A DNA stretch of 64,000 nt, taken from positions 111,357,113 through 111,421,112 of the forward strand of contig JBOZIK010000001.1 in NCBI GenBank assembly GCA_051453625.1, written 5' to 3'. Each line of letters opens with the position of its first letter. Within the stretch, counting starts at the first letter, position 1. The position numbers were made by a program, and so were the translations under genes. The notes under the pieces were generated by a model. That model did no database searches, was not told the origin of the DNA, and saw only the letters and a program-made list of their open reading frames with translations. Positions 34,390 through 45,699 of this stretch are shown here, in pieces. The stretch comes from Welwitschia mirabilis. Taxonomy: Eukaryota; Gnetophyta; Gnetopsida; Welwitschiales.

Positions 34390-35290
34390 CTATTCATTGA
34401 CCTCATTGTAGGCTAAATCCAAAGCTTACGGATATTGTTAAAGAAAAAATCATGAAACTTTAGGCAGCTGATATTATTTACCCATAGTAAATAGTGAATG
34501 AATGAGTCCTTTACAAGTTGTTATAAAGAATAGTGGTAAATGATAAATCTGTATTAATTTTTATGCTCTTAATGTTCATACTAAAAAAGATCCTTTTCTT
34601 GTTTCTTTTATTGATTTAATACTTGAGCAACTCTCAGCCGTCATTATTATTGTTTTCTAAATGAATATAGTGGTTATAATCAGATTCCTATAGCTCTAAA
34701 AGATTACAAAGAAACCAATTTTACTTTTTCCTTTGAAACTTTTGCATATCGCCACATGCCTTTTGGTTTATGTAATGCTTTTGCAAATTTTTAAAGATGT
34801 ATGACTGGCCTTTTTATTGAATTTATTGATGAATTTTTAGAAATATTTATGGATGATTTTTCTCTCAATGATGATTCTTTTGATCAAACAATGTGTTGTT
34901 TGAAGTTAAATCGTTGTATTAATCATAATCTTAAGCTTAGTTGGGAAAAAAATCATTTCATGGTTACTAGAGCCATTGTTCTTAGTCCTATTATTTCTAG
35001 AAAAGAAATAGNNNNNNNNNNNNNNNNNNNNNNNNNNNNNNNNNNNNNNNNNNNNNNNNNNNNNNNNNNNNNNNNNNNNNNNNNNNNNNNNNNNNNNNNN
35101 NNNNNNNNNNNAGAGCCATTGTTCTTAGTCCTATTATTTCTAGAAAAGAAATAGAAGTAGATCCTACTAAGATTGATATCATTTATTCTCTTTGTACTTC
35201 TACTTATGTTAAAGACATCAGATATTTCTTAGGAAATGTTAGTATTTGTTGTTATTTCATTCCATATTTTAGTTCTTTTAGTAAATATTT
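34390..35290 (+). pseudogene. Athila-like reverse transcriptase
   Basis: The blocks are: RLNPKLTDIVKEKIMKL and AADIIYP (34,410-34,485), then TFSFETFAYRHMPFGLCNAF (34,723-34,783; family TFxCPxGTFAYRRMPFGLCNAP), a stop at 34,792-34,794 where the family has Gln (FQRCM), then EFLEIFMDDFS (34,829-34,861; catalytic MDD retained), NLKLSWEKNHFMV and IISRKEIEVDPTKI. A 100-N gap (35,012-35,111) flanked by an exact 43-bp duplicate falls within the last block. Confidence 0.85.
35012..35111. other. 100-N assembly gap flanked by an exact 43-bp duplicate
   Basis: 34,969-35,011 and 35,112-35,154 are identical and encode the same RT residues twice (AIVLSPIISRKEI), so one copy is almost certainly false. Confidence 0.95.
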
Positions 35291-35389
35291 GACTGAGTTG
35301 CTTTTGAAAGATGCTTTTTTTTTTCTTGAATACCTAAGTGTGAACTTACAGTTGAAAAACTTAAAGACCTTTTGTAATCTTCACTTATT

Positions 35390-35811
35390 CCTTAATCTTT
35401 TAATTGGCATTATTCCTTTGAAGTAATGACTAATGCAAGTGATTTCATAGTAGGTGCACTCTTAGGTCAAAATCATGAGTGTAAAACCTTTGTCATTTCC
35501 TATGCTAATAAGATCTTGCATGGTACTTAGCTAACATATTCTTTTCAATAAATAAGCCCCTAACTAAACCTTGTCTTATGTGTTGGGCTTTACTTATGAA
35601 AGACTTCAATATTACAATTAAGGATAGATCTAGAAAGGAAAGCCTAGTTGCCAATTATTTATCTTGTCTTTTCATTCTTATTGATTCATCTAAAATTAAT
35701 GAAAATTTATTTGTTGTGAGTATTTTGCCTTGGTATGTCAATATTGCAAATCTTAAATCCTATGGTAAACTTCCTAGTAATATGTCTTATTATGATGAAA
35801 AAAAATTCTAA
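35390..35811 (+). pseudogene. Athila-like RNase H
   Basis: VMTNASDFIVGALLGQ (about 35,423-35,472) corresponds to the family block xMCDASDYAVGAVLGQ. The Asp of ASD is kept. The open stretch 35,578-35,811 continues with LLMKDFNITIKDRSRKESLVANYLS (quoted in part), matching LLLQEFDxxIxDxKGxENxVADHLSR. The frame is broken between the two parts. Confidence 0.75.
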
Positions 35812-35879
35812 CTTAATAACATAATTTTTTTTTTGGAACCGCCTCTTTTATTTAAATATTATACTAATTAGGTATTTCA

Positions 35880-36900
35880 AAGATGTATACCTGAGAATGA
35901 AATGATTAGTAAACTAGAATTTTATCATAATGATGTTTGTGGTGGTCATTTTAATGGAATAAAAACTACAAGTAAAGTTTTAAATGTGGGCTTCTTTTGG
36001 CCTACTCTTTTTAAAGATGCTAATGAATTTTGTAAATCATCTCATAAATTTCAAAGAATGGGTAGTATTAGTAGAAGAAATAAAATGCTTTTAAAGCTAT
36101 CATTGCTGTGAATCTTTTGATGTTTGGGGTATTGATTTAAATAGGTAGAAGCCAAATTTTATGAATATTGTGATGCTAAGAATATTATTAGATTTTTAAA
36201 AGATTATGTTGTATCCCATTTTGGTCATCCTAAAGTAAACTTAGTGATTAAGAAATCCATTTTTGCAATAAAATCTTTATAAACTTTATGCTTAAATGTA
36301 GTGTTATTCATAAAGTAGCTACCGCATATCATCCTTAAACCAGTAGTTAAGCTGAAGTAAATAACTGTAAGCTTATTAGAATTCTTCAAAAAATAGTTGC
36401 TACTACTAGGAAAAATTGGATACTAAAATTTCTAATGCATTATGGGCTTATCGTATAGCTTTCAAAACTCCTATTAGCACGACTCCTTTCTAACTTATTT
36501 ATGGTAAACAATGTTTTGTTCCTATTGAAATAGAACATGAAGCTTTTAGTGCTATTCGTAGACTTAATTTTGATTTTGAAAAATGTGCCAAACATAGATT
36601 AGATCAATTAAATGAAATAAATGAAATAAGATTAAGTGCTCATAATAATCAAGTTCTTGCTAAAAAAAGGAATGAAATATTATCATGATTAGATCATTCT
36701 TAGGAAAACATTTCATGTAATTGATAAAGTTCTGCTTTTCACTTATCATTTCCATTTGCTTCATAGAAAATTAAAATCTAAATGGGAATGTCCCTTTTTT
36801 GTTATTCATGTTTTATCTTTTGGGACTATTGACATTTGAGATTTAAAAACTAGTCACGTTCAATAAGTAAATGCATATAAACTTAATTTATTTAATGATT
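35880..36900 (+). pseudogene. Athila-like integrase
   Basis: The zinc-binding region reads FYHNDVCGGHFNGIKTTSKV then GFFWPTLFKDANEFCKSSHK and FQRMGSISRRNKM (35,915-36,090). These match CHxxxxGGHxxxxRTAxKVLQSGFYWPTLFKDAxxFxxxCDxCQRxGNISRRNEM. The CxxC pair is lost (reads S-x-K-F). Core-domain pieces follow: FDVWGIDL (about 36,117), ATAYHP-like and LWAYRIAFKTPI (about 36,440-36,470). Many stops. Confidence 0.75.
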
Positions 36901-37454
36901 AAAATTTAAATGGGGTTGAGATCTATTTTGATTCATCTTTTTTATGTAAATGTGATAAAATATAAAAAACCAAAAGATGAAACAATTTATTTTATTTTCT
37001 TTATTTTCTTAAAACTTTTAAAAGATATTGGTTTTTTTTTGAATGATGAAATGAGAATTATGAATCTCGTATAATCACATTCAGAAGGACTACAATCTTC
37101 CAGGAGGACCTACTTCTATTTATTTTCTAAAAAATATCAAACCAAAAATATTTTTAGCTTTTGTTTTTGAGTTTTATTTTTTCTTTTTTATCTTAAAAAA
37201 CTATGATCAAGTTATGAATTTTTCCCCTAGCAATTTTAATTTTTATTTAAATTGGAGGGTATAACCAATTGTTTCCTAAGTTTTAAACCTCCATATTTAT
37301 CAATATTTTGTATTTAATGCTTGATCATTTTTCTGATAATATATGTATTTCACATGTGAAATCTATGAGATTTACTTTCTTATGTAACATTGTTTTATAA
37401 TATGAAATTATAGATGTGCTTTTAGTCTATCTAGATTATGTTCACGTTTCTCTT

Positions 37455-37503
37455 TTCTTTTTGCAATTAAAAAAAAAATTTATTTTTTTAATTGCAAAAA
37501 GAA
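37455..37503. repeat. Perfect inverted repeat (21-bp arms, 7-bp loop)
   Basis: CTTTTTGCAATTAAAAAAA is followed after a 7-base loop by its exact complement, with two further pairing bases outside. It sits between the Athila-like polypurine tract and the next element. It could be a fold-back element relic or a transcript hairpin. No terminal duplication was seen. Confidence 0.85.
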
Positions 37504-37644
37504 TAAAATATTGGAGTTCATGATGTACCTACATTTATTTATTATCTTTTGTAACACATATACTTTATTAGTCTTTTATTATTATTGGTACTATTGATTT
37601 ATATGTTATATTATTTATAAGATCAACATTTAGATCCATAGACA

Positions 37645-38770
37645 TTGTTGTGGTGCACATTTATGAAAACATTACATTCTTAAACAAATCCTAAAAATCT
37701 CTCTCTCACATACACAAACACACATACACATACCCAAATATCATAATTCTATCAAAGGCATAAGTGAGAAGAAGGAGAATTTATTTAAAAATTAAAATAC
37801 ATTATAAGCTCTAAGTAAAACAATAATAATGCAAATGAAAACAATGTAAAGTTAACCTAAAAAATGAAATGCAATGCACCTAAACTAATAAGAAAAGCTG
37901 TTACTAAATTAATCTATCATAGAAATCGATCTTGTATAATCTAGATCAATCAAAGAAAGCCATCACTAGATTGAAATCAACCTAAGCTATCAGGTACATT
38001 GAACAGAATATGAAAACAATGCAAATTCAATCTAGAAAATGAAATGCAATGCACCTAAACTAATAATGCCAACCTTAAAAAAGATTTCCCTCGTGATCTA
38101 TATCACAAATGAAGCTCTCACATAAATATAAGCAACATAAACCATAAGAAAGATGCATATAACAAAATATATAAAAACAAAAATAGAGTTTTAATTATGT
38201 TAAACCAAACATCTATGTTATAAAGTAGCAATACCTTAATGAAGGATACACAACCCAACAACAAGGAAGATGTCTCTATGTAATAATAAAGAAGGGATCT
38301 CTTGCATTTATTCTTTTTTCATGAGAATTTTTAGTACAAAATAAAATGAAAATAAAGTTGAGAATAAAGGAGGTATTTATTACAAAATAGACTCTAAAAT
38401 CAGAAATACTAATAAAAGCACTAACAACCATAATAACCCTGCAAGAAGGTACAAGCCATATGGTGAATGTTAGGTGAAGTTTAGTGAAGTATTATTTTTA
38501 AATATCATTCCACTGGTTGTCCAGACATCACAGGAGATGATGCCACATCATACAAGTTCCACATTAGCTACCAGATTAATCTAATAAGAATCCTCCTTAG
38601 CTTAAGTACTTATGTTGTCCATACTATCATCCAGATGATGAGGTGGATGATGGGATTTTGTATAGTATTTCTTGTGTTACCTTAGCCTCTTTTATTAAAA
38701 AATTATTGCTTTAGACCAAAAGTACTGTAAATTGATTTAAATGTTTTTAAATGTAATGAAGATTGCATGT
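37645..38770 (-). repeat. Tat/Athila-like LTR, minus orientation
   Basis: The reverse complement matches 2,600-3,612. It contains a partial tandem duplication: GAAAACAATG-AAA...CTA-AAAATGAAATGCAATGC and CACCTAAACTAATAA occur at about 37,838-37,893 and again at 38,011-38,066. ATCATCCAGATGATGAGG at about 38,628 is the family's palindromic word. Confidence 0.6.
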
Positions 38771-39369
38771 TTTTGTAACATTTGCCTTAGCTCTCCATTA
38801 TTATTGTAACTCAACATAATCTTATCTAGTGTCTTGCAAAACACTCAAAATACCCTATCAAATACATATAATTTAGTAGCACAACATATTCTCCTTCTTA
38901 GCCTTATCAATCTTTAACAAAACTAGGTGAACAACCATGATTGTGAGCCAACTTGACTAATAATAAATCAATTAGGGAACTTGTGAAATAAACTTAGAAA
39001 TAATCTCAAGAATCTTAGAATGTAGAATAGAGGTATTAAAAATAGATAACTAAACATTTCACCCATGTAGTGTAAGTGGTTATACTATCATTATAGTGAT
39101 TGTATGGATGATGACAGGGACAATAGCCTAAAAAATTGATATCAAAATTAGAAGCATGTGAAAAAATTTTCAAAAAGAAAAGTATTAAAAATGCATTAAT
39201 AATTAATAGTTTATTACTAAAATGTATAGCAAATACTAAAAAATAAACATGTATAACATAAATAATCTCCATCATAAAGTGTTAAAAATGGTATGTAAAA
39301 ATATGAACAATATCCAGAAATAAAGATGTATATCATGATGATACTAAAAATGATATGTCTATATATAAA
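38771..39369. other. AT-rich stretch, no recognised gene
   Basis: Part of the interior of the Tat-like element. The minus frame 39,036-39,275 is hydrophobic and has no family resemblance. Confidence 0.4.
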
Positions 39370-40640
39370 TCATGAGTTTCATATAGTCCATAGAGGGGAA
39401 GATATGTAATAAAGTATAAGTAAACCACTCCTCTTATCTAATCATAACAAACTCTTGATGTGCCACAGGCTCAGGTGTAGGTGGAGAAGAAGAAGAATGC
39501 TCAGGATCTGTAGGTGGTCAAGTGATGTTATAATTATGTATGTTGTCTCATATCCCTACACTATGACTATCTCTAGGATATCTACCATTACCCCATGCTC
39601 AATCTGTAATATGCATTATTGCATATTAACCATCTACTCCTTGGTGTACTGTACTCTCCTCTCAACCATTGAAATCCTTTACTAAAGTGTAGAGATGCCT
39701 TGATCTACTATCTCTTTGATCATCTATGTGGTATCTATTAGGAGAGTCTAAATCTGCTCTAAAGTAATGTTGACTATGGATCTTTATACATGAGGTTTCT
39801 CTACCTCTTCTAGTATTTAGATGTTCATATCTTATAGGTAATAAGCTAAAGTCTGAATGTGTGTAACTCTCTACTCATCCATAGGCTCGGGTAAGCCAAG
39901 GCATATAAACATTAATGAGAGAAGGCATGGATATCTTAAAGTCTAAAGTTGTCATTCCTCAATCATACTCCTGAGTCTTCTTCAAATGAAGGTTAGTGAG
40001 TCCATTTTCTCCTCATGTTTGAACACTGCTAAGATCTAGAGATAAGTAAACATCATGTGACTATCATGAAATGATGGACTGATGTTATGAATTAGTACTT
40101 TATGTAGAATCCGATAGGTAAGTGAGAACTGAGTGACCAAAACTCCTCACCTATCATAATTAAGTTAACTAAAATATTAAGTGCTATGTTGTAAGCACGA
40201 CGCTCCTTTGTCATGCCAACTGAATGAATGTGTATGCTTCTAATACAACCTAAGTCAGTAACTGTAGCAATTTAGTTTGAAATAATCACAATGTCATGGC
40301 CTTGAATGATAACTATAATCATGCTAACAAGCTAATCACAGGCATCAAATCATCATTCTATATGAATAGTATCATAGAACTCCTTGGTCCTTGACATATA
40401 ATATGCATCATGTACATCTATAATCCACTAGAGCTATAAATCTATTAGCCTTTAATCCATCTCTATCTCTATACAACTCATAAAATCTCCAAAATGTCTT
40501 TCAACAAGAATGAAAGTTGTTTGAATACTAAGAGGCCTAGTGTAATGAGGTGAAGGGAGGATTGGCTTTACCCACTCAAGCTCTGGTGGTGCCAATGGAT
40601 CCATCTCTTGTCCTATAGCCTTATCCTTTACCTCAACTTA
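39370..40640 (-). pseudogene. Plant transposon-protein-like ORF, decayed, minus strand
   Basis: The minus-strand translation shows RTKEFYDTIHIE (about 40,370-40,405), then IIQGHDIVIIS followed by IATVTDLGC (about 40,240-40,305) and ERRAYNIALNIL (about 40,160-40,200). I read this as the pattern of the putative plant transposon protein domain (xxFYxxL...VRGxxIxxSxxLIxxxLGI...). Additional ORFs of this kind are known from Tat/Ogre-type gypsy elements. Stops are frequent. Assignment rests on short motifs and needs a profile search. A Glu-rich repeat-like stretch (about 39,470-39,520) precedes it. Confidence 0.4.
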
Positions 40641-42351
40641 TCTAGCTTTATGGGTGCATAGCCTAATCAGTTATCAACACAAACACGTCATTCAAGATCA
40701 AGTGAAGATATCTAAAATATGTCACATGAATACTCAAAATGGTCTAATAAATTGGTTTTTAATGTGTAAAAGTCATAAAATATGTTCTATCCCCTCTCAG
40801 GAATGTCAATTCATTCCATTTTATCTAATTTTTTAAAGAAAAATGCAAAATGCATAAAAAAGGCAAAAGGTGTAAAACAGATGAACCCCACATAAGGTAA
40901 AAAATGAAAGTGCTGAAATGAAAAATATAATTTATCAGAATCATAGAGCACATTGTACTAATCAATTTTCCCTAAAGGACCACTATATTTTAACTTATGA
41001 TTTGTGATAAAATGNNNNNNNNNNAAACATTAATTCTACCTCATAAGATGCACAATTTAACATACCTCATCAAATACGTGGTGAAAACCAGATCCATAAG
41101 TTCTAAATTGAAGAGCATGAAAAAATAAATAATATATGTGAAAACTACACACTGAAAGGCTCAAAATCAAGAGAAAAATTTAAAAATTATGAGGCAAAAA
41201 AAACATACCTCATTTTACAAAGTTCGATGAAAACTCATAATCTGGGGTATGAATCTGACTAAAATAAGTTCCAAGATATAAATATGGAGTAATCACTATT
41301 ATCTCTTAAAAGAATGGATGAAAACAATAGATAATGGAAGAAAAATGAAGGATAAAATAGTGGGCCACAGTTTTATCACACTATCATTTGGTCATGTCAT
41401 CTGGACTATAGCCCTAGGACGACTGTCAAAAAAAATCTTACTATCATTTTTTAATGTTATCTAGACAACTAGATGAATGATAAGACTTTAAAAAAGTTCT
41501 TAAAAGTGAAAATGTCAACCAAATAATTTAGGCTCAAATATCAATGTGAAGATATCAGAATGTATCAAAAAGCTCACAAAATAGGGAATGGTGAAGGGTC
41601 ATAATGAATGAGGTTGAGAGAAAAACACAAAAGAATAAAAAGATGGGGCTATGAGAATGCATTAAGTAGGTAGAAACCTATAAAAAAAAATCAAACAAAC
41701 GTGCCCAAACTAAAAAATAATCCTAAAAATATGTAAAACTTCAAAAGAATCAAAGTAATCTCATAAAAATCATGAATAGTAAGAGAAGATCATCTAATTA
41801 AAATGCTAAAAGAAAATCAACTTATTATTGATAAAAATGACATAAATAATTTCAAGGAAACTACAAAATAATAGGGTTCTAGATAATGATGAAAATGTAT
41901 AGAAATAACTTTGAATGACAAATTAAAGAACCAAAGAAAATCAAAACAAAAATGGACACAAGAACCACAAAGAAGATATTTTATCTGTCCTGAATTCTAA
42001 CTTGGCAAACCCCCTTAGAAGACATCATAAAAATACATAAGTAAAGATGCATAATAAAATGTATCGATTCTATAAAGTTTCACATGAAAAAGAAATGATT
42101 ATGATGACAAAAAAAATCAAGTACTTAAAACAATAAATGATAAGATCAAAAGCTACTCAGAAATGAACTCACTACTCACATTCCAAAATACACCTGAATC
42201 CTCAAAAGTGAAATGATCATGTGGGAATACTAAGAGTCTAGACTCTGAACACCACTGATTCCATAGCCTTAAAGTTTTATTACTACTATCCATGATAAGT
42301 GGAGTGTAGCATAATCAAAGAAGTAAGAACTCACAAAGCATAGCCAACTGA
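40641..42351. other. AT-rich interior of the Tat-like element
   Basis: No coding motif. A 10-N gap lies at 41,015-41,024. GTCATCTGGAC...GGACGACTGTC (about 41,396-41,428) and ATCTAGACAACTAGATGAATGAT (about 41,459-41,481, quoted in part) are further variants of the family's GATGAC words. Confidence 0.45.
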
Positions 42352-42370
42352 TCCCCCAGTGGAGTTCCCA
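42352..42370 (-). other. Tat-type primer-binding site
   Basis: The minus strand reads TGGGAACTCCACTGGGGGA. Tat/Ogre-type elements use TGGCGACTCCACTGGGGA (from memory). The match is 16 of 18 plus one extra G. Confidence 0.75.
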
Positions 42371-42479
42371 CAGCTATTAACACTACCAAAAGTTCATTTT
42401 AGAAAAAAATACCCTAATGTGATAAGACATTATGGTGATCATGTATTTTAGGATAGATACAATAGAGCATGGTCATTAT

Positions 42480-42480
42480 C

Positions 42481-42546
<66 letters not shown>

Positions 42547-42567
42547 CTCTCTCTCTCTCTCTCTCTC
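42480..42567. repeat. Compound microsatellite (CT)n(CA)n(CT)n
   Basis: CT repeats, a CA block with one CGCGC interruption, then CT repeats again up to an N run (42,568-42,812). Frames through it are dinucleotide artefacts. Confidence 0.95.
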
Positions 42568-43019
42568 NNNNNNNNNNNNNNNNNNNNNNNNNNNNNNNNN
42601 NNNNNNNNNNNNNNNNNNNNNNNNNNNNNNNNNNNNNNNNNNNNNNNNNNNNNNNNNNNNNNNNNNNNNNNNNNNNNNNNNNNNNNNNNNNNNNNNNNNN
42701 NNNNNNNNNNNNNNNNNNNNNNNNNNNNNNNNNNNNNNNNNNNNNNNNNNNNNNNNNNNNNNNNNNNNNNNNNNNNNNNNNNNNNNNNNNNNNNNNNNNN
42801 NNNNNNNNNNNNAAGTCAAGTTAAAGATGATTAATTAATATCATGACATTCACTTGAAAAATAAGCTAAAAAAGAATTCAGCCATTAATAGGAAGGAAGT
42901 CCTTTCCATTGAGGGAAAAATCCAAAACAATTACTTCTATCATGTTTAAGGTTGCATCCAAATATTTTCATATATTTTTAACCTTTATCCATTAACTTTC
43001 GATATCTCCTTAGTATCTA

Positions 43020-43793
43020 AGTTAAAAAACTTAACAGAGCCATTAAAATGTACTTTTTCTATAAGATAAGGATCTAACCATTTAGAGTTCAACTTGTTGT
43101 GTAAAATTTGTACTCTAATATTGTATAAAAGAACAAGTTAACTAGGTTGAAAATTTTTATAAAGTAACTTTCTATCATGTTTGAACTTAGCTTGGGCTTT
43201 GTAAATGAGTTGATAATGTATAGGAAGAGTACATTTATCATCTAGGTAATTAAGTTGGATTAATCTATTTTAAAGATTTTTATAAAGGTCTACAGGATTA
43301 AGTTAATGGGAAGAATGATAAGATATTTAACATACATTAACTGGTAAAATACAAATTTTTCATACACAAGTTCATAAGGTGAAAAACCAAGAGAATTATG
43401 CTAAGTAGTACAGTAAGCTCAAAGAACATTGTTAAGCTTAGAAGATCAAGATTTCTTATTAATAGAGACAAGTATTTATAGCATTTTCTTTATTTCTTGA
43501 TTTGCATTTTTGGTTTAACCATTGGTTTATGGATGATAAGCATAAGCTACTCTATGTTTAATTCCAATTGATAAAAGAATTTCTTAAAACATTGATTAAT
43601 AAAATAAGTTTCTTAATCACTAATGATAATCTTAGAAAAATTAAAACATTAAAAAAATGAGTTCTAACAAAAGTAGAAATTGTTTGGGCATTTGTAAAAG
43701 TAGGAATAGCTTCAACCCATTTAGTAACATAATAAACAACCACTAAAATGTAGTTCTTATCATTATAAGGTGGTTAATAAAGCCTATAAAATT
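43020..43793 (-). pseudogene. Athila-like integrase end, duplicate copy 1
   Basis: This segment is a diverged copy (about 85% by eye) of 45,700-46,473 in the same orientation, with the last roughly 75 bp before the gap identical. The minus frame 43,558-43,743 begins YYVTKWVEAIPTFTNAQTIS, matching the integrase core (DYVSKWVEAIPTxTNDAxxV), then degenerates. It ends at an N run (43,794-43,893) whose other side is CT microsatellite, so the rest of this copy is missing. It may be a second inserted element or a local duplication. Confidence 0.75.
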
Positions 43794-43893
43794 NNNNNNN
43801 NNNNNNNNNNNNNNNNNNNNNNNNNNNNNNNNNNNNNNNNNNNNNNNNNNNNNNNNNNNNNNNNNNNNNNNNNNNNNNNNNNNNNNNNNNNNN

Positions 43894-43990
43894 TCTCTCT
43901 CTCTCTCTCTCTCTCTCTTCTCCCCTACCTCCCTCTCTCTCTATCCCACCCATCCCCTTCTCCCCCCCTCTTCTCCCTCTCTCTCTCTTG
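43894..43990. repeat. CT-rich microsatellite
   Basis: Clean (TC)n passing into imperfect C/T-rich sequence, directly after a 100-N gap. Gaps at 8.7, 42.6 and 43.8 kb all abut CT repeats, a common cause of assembly breaks. Confidence 0.95.
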
Positions 43991-44235
43991 ATAAACAAAT
44001 GTTATTCTATCCTTCATTATTTGACCAATATACTTTATCTCTCAAAACTTAATAATCCCCTTAGAAGACACCCTTAAAAGATCCATGGATGTCCAATACC
44101 ATATCAACACTATACATTAATATTTTAACCAACAAAACTCTTTCACCCTACAAATACTTGAGCAAAATATGAAATAATGAAATCAAACTACTTCCCAGGC
44201 CATTATTACACTTAATCAATAAGAAAGGGGAAGGA

Positions 44236-44258
44236 GGGGGGGGGGGGGGGGCGGGGGG
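44236..44258 (+). repeat. Poly-G tract next to a 10-N gap
   Basis: Sixteen G, one C, then six G, directly followed by ten N (44,259-44,268). Unusual in such AT-rich DNA. It may be a sequencing artefact of the kind that yields terminal G runs, or a true G tract that stopped the assembly. Confidence 0.85.
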
Positions 44259-44268
44259 NNNNNNNNNN

Positions 44269-45690
44269 GAATAATGATATGACTATACTATAGATGATAT
44301 TCATAGAATTATTAGTAACAGTTAGGTCTAATTATTTAAGATTTTTATTACTAAGATGATCTTACTATTTATCACACATTAATGATAAATATAAACATAG
44401 CTGGATTTCATTACAAATAACTTTTTTCTACATCCTTAGAAACTAATCCTAAGAATATTACAAGGAGTAATAATAGTAAAATCAATGAAACCCAAGCCAC
44501 ACTCTTTAGGGATGAAAAAAAGGTAATGAGTACCTATTAGAGGATGAGTAATAAATTAAAGAAATTCAATCCTTTAAAGATAGCTATATACTTAAGTAGA
44601 GTCATATATTTGAGGATGAGTCTTTTAGCAAATCTTGTAAGAAGAAGAACATTTAAAAAAGGCCCATACATGATTTAGTATTCATAGGACCCTTACCTTC
44701 TTTTTAAGTTAACATGAATAAAAAATTTCCATATCATCTTTGTATCTTGAGAAATATTTAAACCTTTATGTAAGGTACAATAACTTTTTAATGATCCTAT
44801 GCATACTTCTTTTGATAATAACTCATATCATTTATTAACTAATCACTTAATTGTTTCTTTATCTAAACATGATTTCTTGTAACATTTATTGAAAAGTTAT
44901 GATCCTACTATAGGAGGGACACTTATAGATTTTTAACACATATACTTTACTATTTACATTAATATTCTCTCTAATTTCATAGTTGCATGCGTAAACATTT
45001 ACATGGATTCTCTTCCATTTCATGACCCATCATCCAATCATGGCCTTTATACCCTTGAACTTCTTATCTTTTATATCTTTAAGGCTTCATCTATGCTATA
45101 TGCTAGAAAACCGTACTATAAGGAAATTTTAATTACATTGCATGATTTTTGGCTGAATTTTTCTTCTAGATTAGACTTAGGATGGGTAAGTCCAATTACA
45201 ATAAAATTATTGTTTCCTAATAGTATCTCTCTCATAAAACCACAGAAGCATTATCACTTATATTATCATCACCTTAAATCATTTCATTCCAAATTCATCC
45301 ATATCATAGATTATGCCATTACTATCTTAAACCTTATAATGTACCTCTTTCATTATGGCATTATTTCATAAGGCTCATCAATAACCCATCTCTTCCATCT
45401 TACTATTAGTTTATACAAATTACTAAACTGGGTAGTAACATTTTCATTTAAATAATAATAAGAGATCTTTATAATTTTATGACTTTGATTAATATTAAGG
45501 GAATCCTATCTTTTCAATAAAAATGTCATCTCTATCTTCTTTGTTAGGGATTGTATTCACTTGATGTCTCTAATTAGAATTGAGAAAAATGATGGATTAT
45601 CTTCTTTGATGTTGTTTCTTTATTTCAAAGCATTCAAGAAGAGGAGATTATTTTTCTAGTAGGCTAATGAGTCAATAATTCCTTTTCTAT
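44269..45690. other. Unassigned stretch between the two integrase copies
   Basis: AT-rich. One plus frame of 122 codons (45,003-45,371; MDSLPFHDPSSNHGLYTLEL...) is open but matches nothing I recognise and has no partner exons. No LTR ends were seen. Confidence 0.4.
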
Positions 45691-45699
45691 CTAAATGAA

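Larger units (their letters stand above)
31370..37262 (+). mobile_element. Athila-like Ty3/gypsy element, plus strand
   Basis: It has an LTR 3' end (31,370-31,533, also found at 52,227-52,390), PBS (31,534-31,551), gag, protease, RT, RNase H, integrase and a polypurine-type tract AAATTGGAGGGT (37,249-37,260), all in the right order on one strand over 5.7 kb. The WEKNHFMV block after the RT active site and the WPTLFKDA block in integrase are typical of the Athila/Tat branch. It is broken by dozens of stops and a 100-N gap. The 3' LTR is not intact to the right: another element starts at about 37,645. Confidence 0.85.
37645..42700 (-). mobile_element. Tat-like non-autonomous LTR element, minus strand (approximate)
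   Basis: The left end is an LTR (about 37,645 to at least 38,600) related by reverse complement to 2,370-3,612. The right side has a well preserved PBS on the minus strand (42,352-42,370), so the interior lies between about 38,800 and 42,350. The interior has no gag-pol, but 39,370-40,640 resembles a plant transposon-protein ORF on the minus strand. The right LTR should start at about 42,371 but is obscured by microsatellites and a gap, and I could not match it to the left LTR. The right limit given is a guess. Confidence 0.55.

Noticed and set aside
45003-45371. 122-codon open frame, plus strand
   Set aside because: The longest N-free frame in the window, but it matches nothing I know and has no codon or context support. 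Kept as an unassigned stretch.
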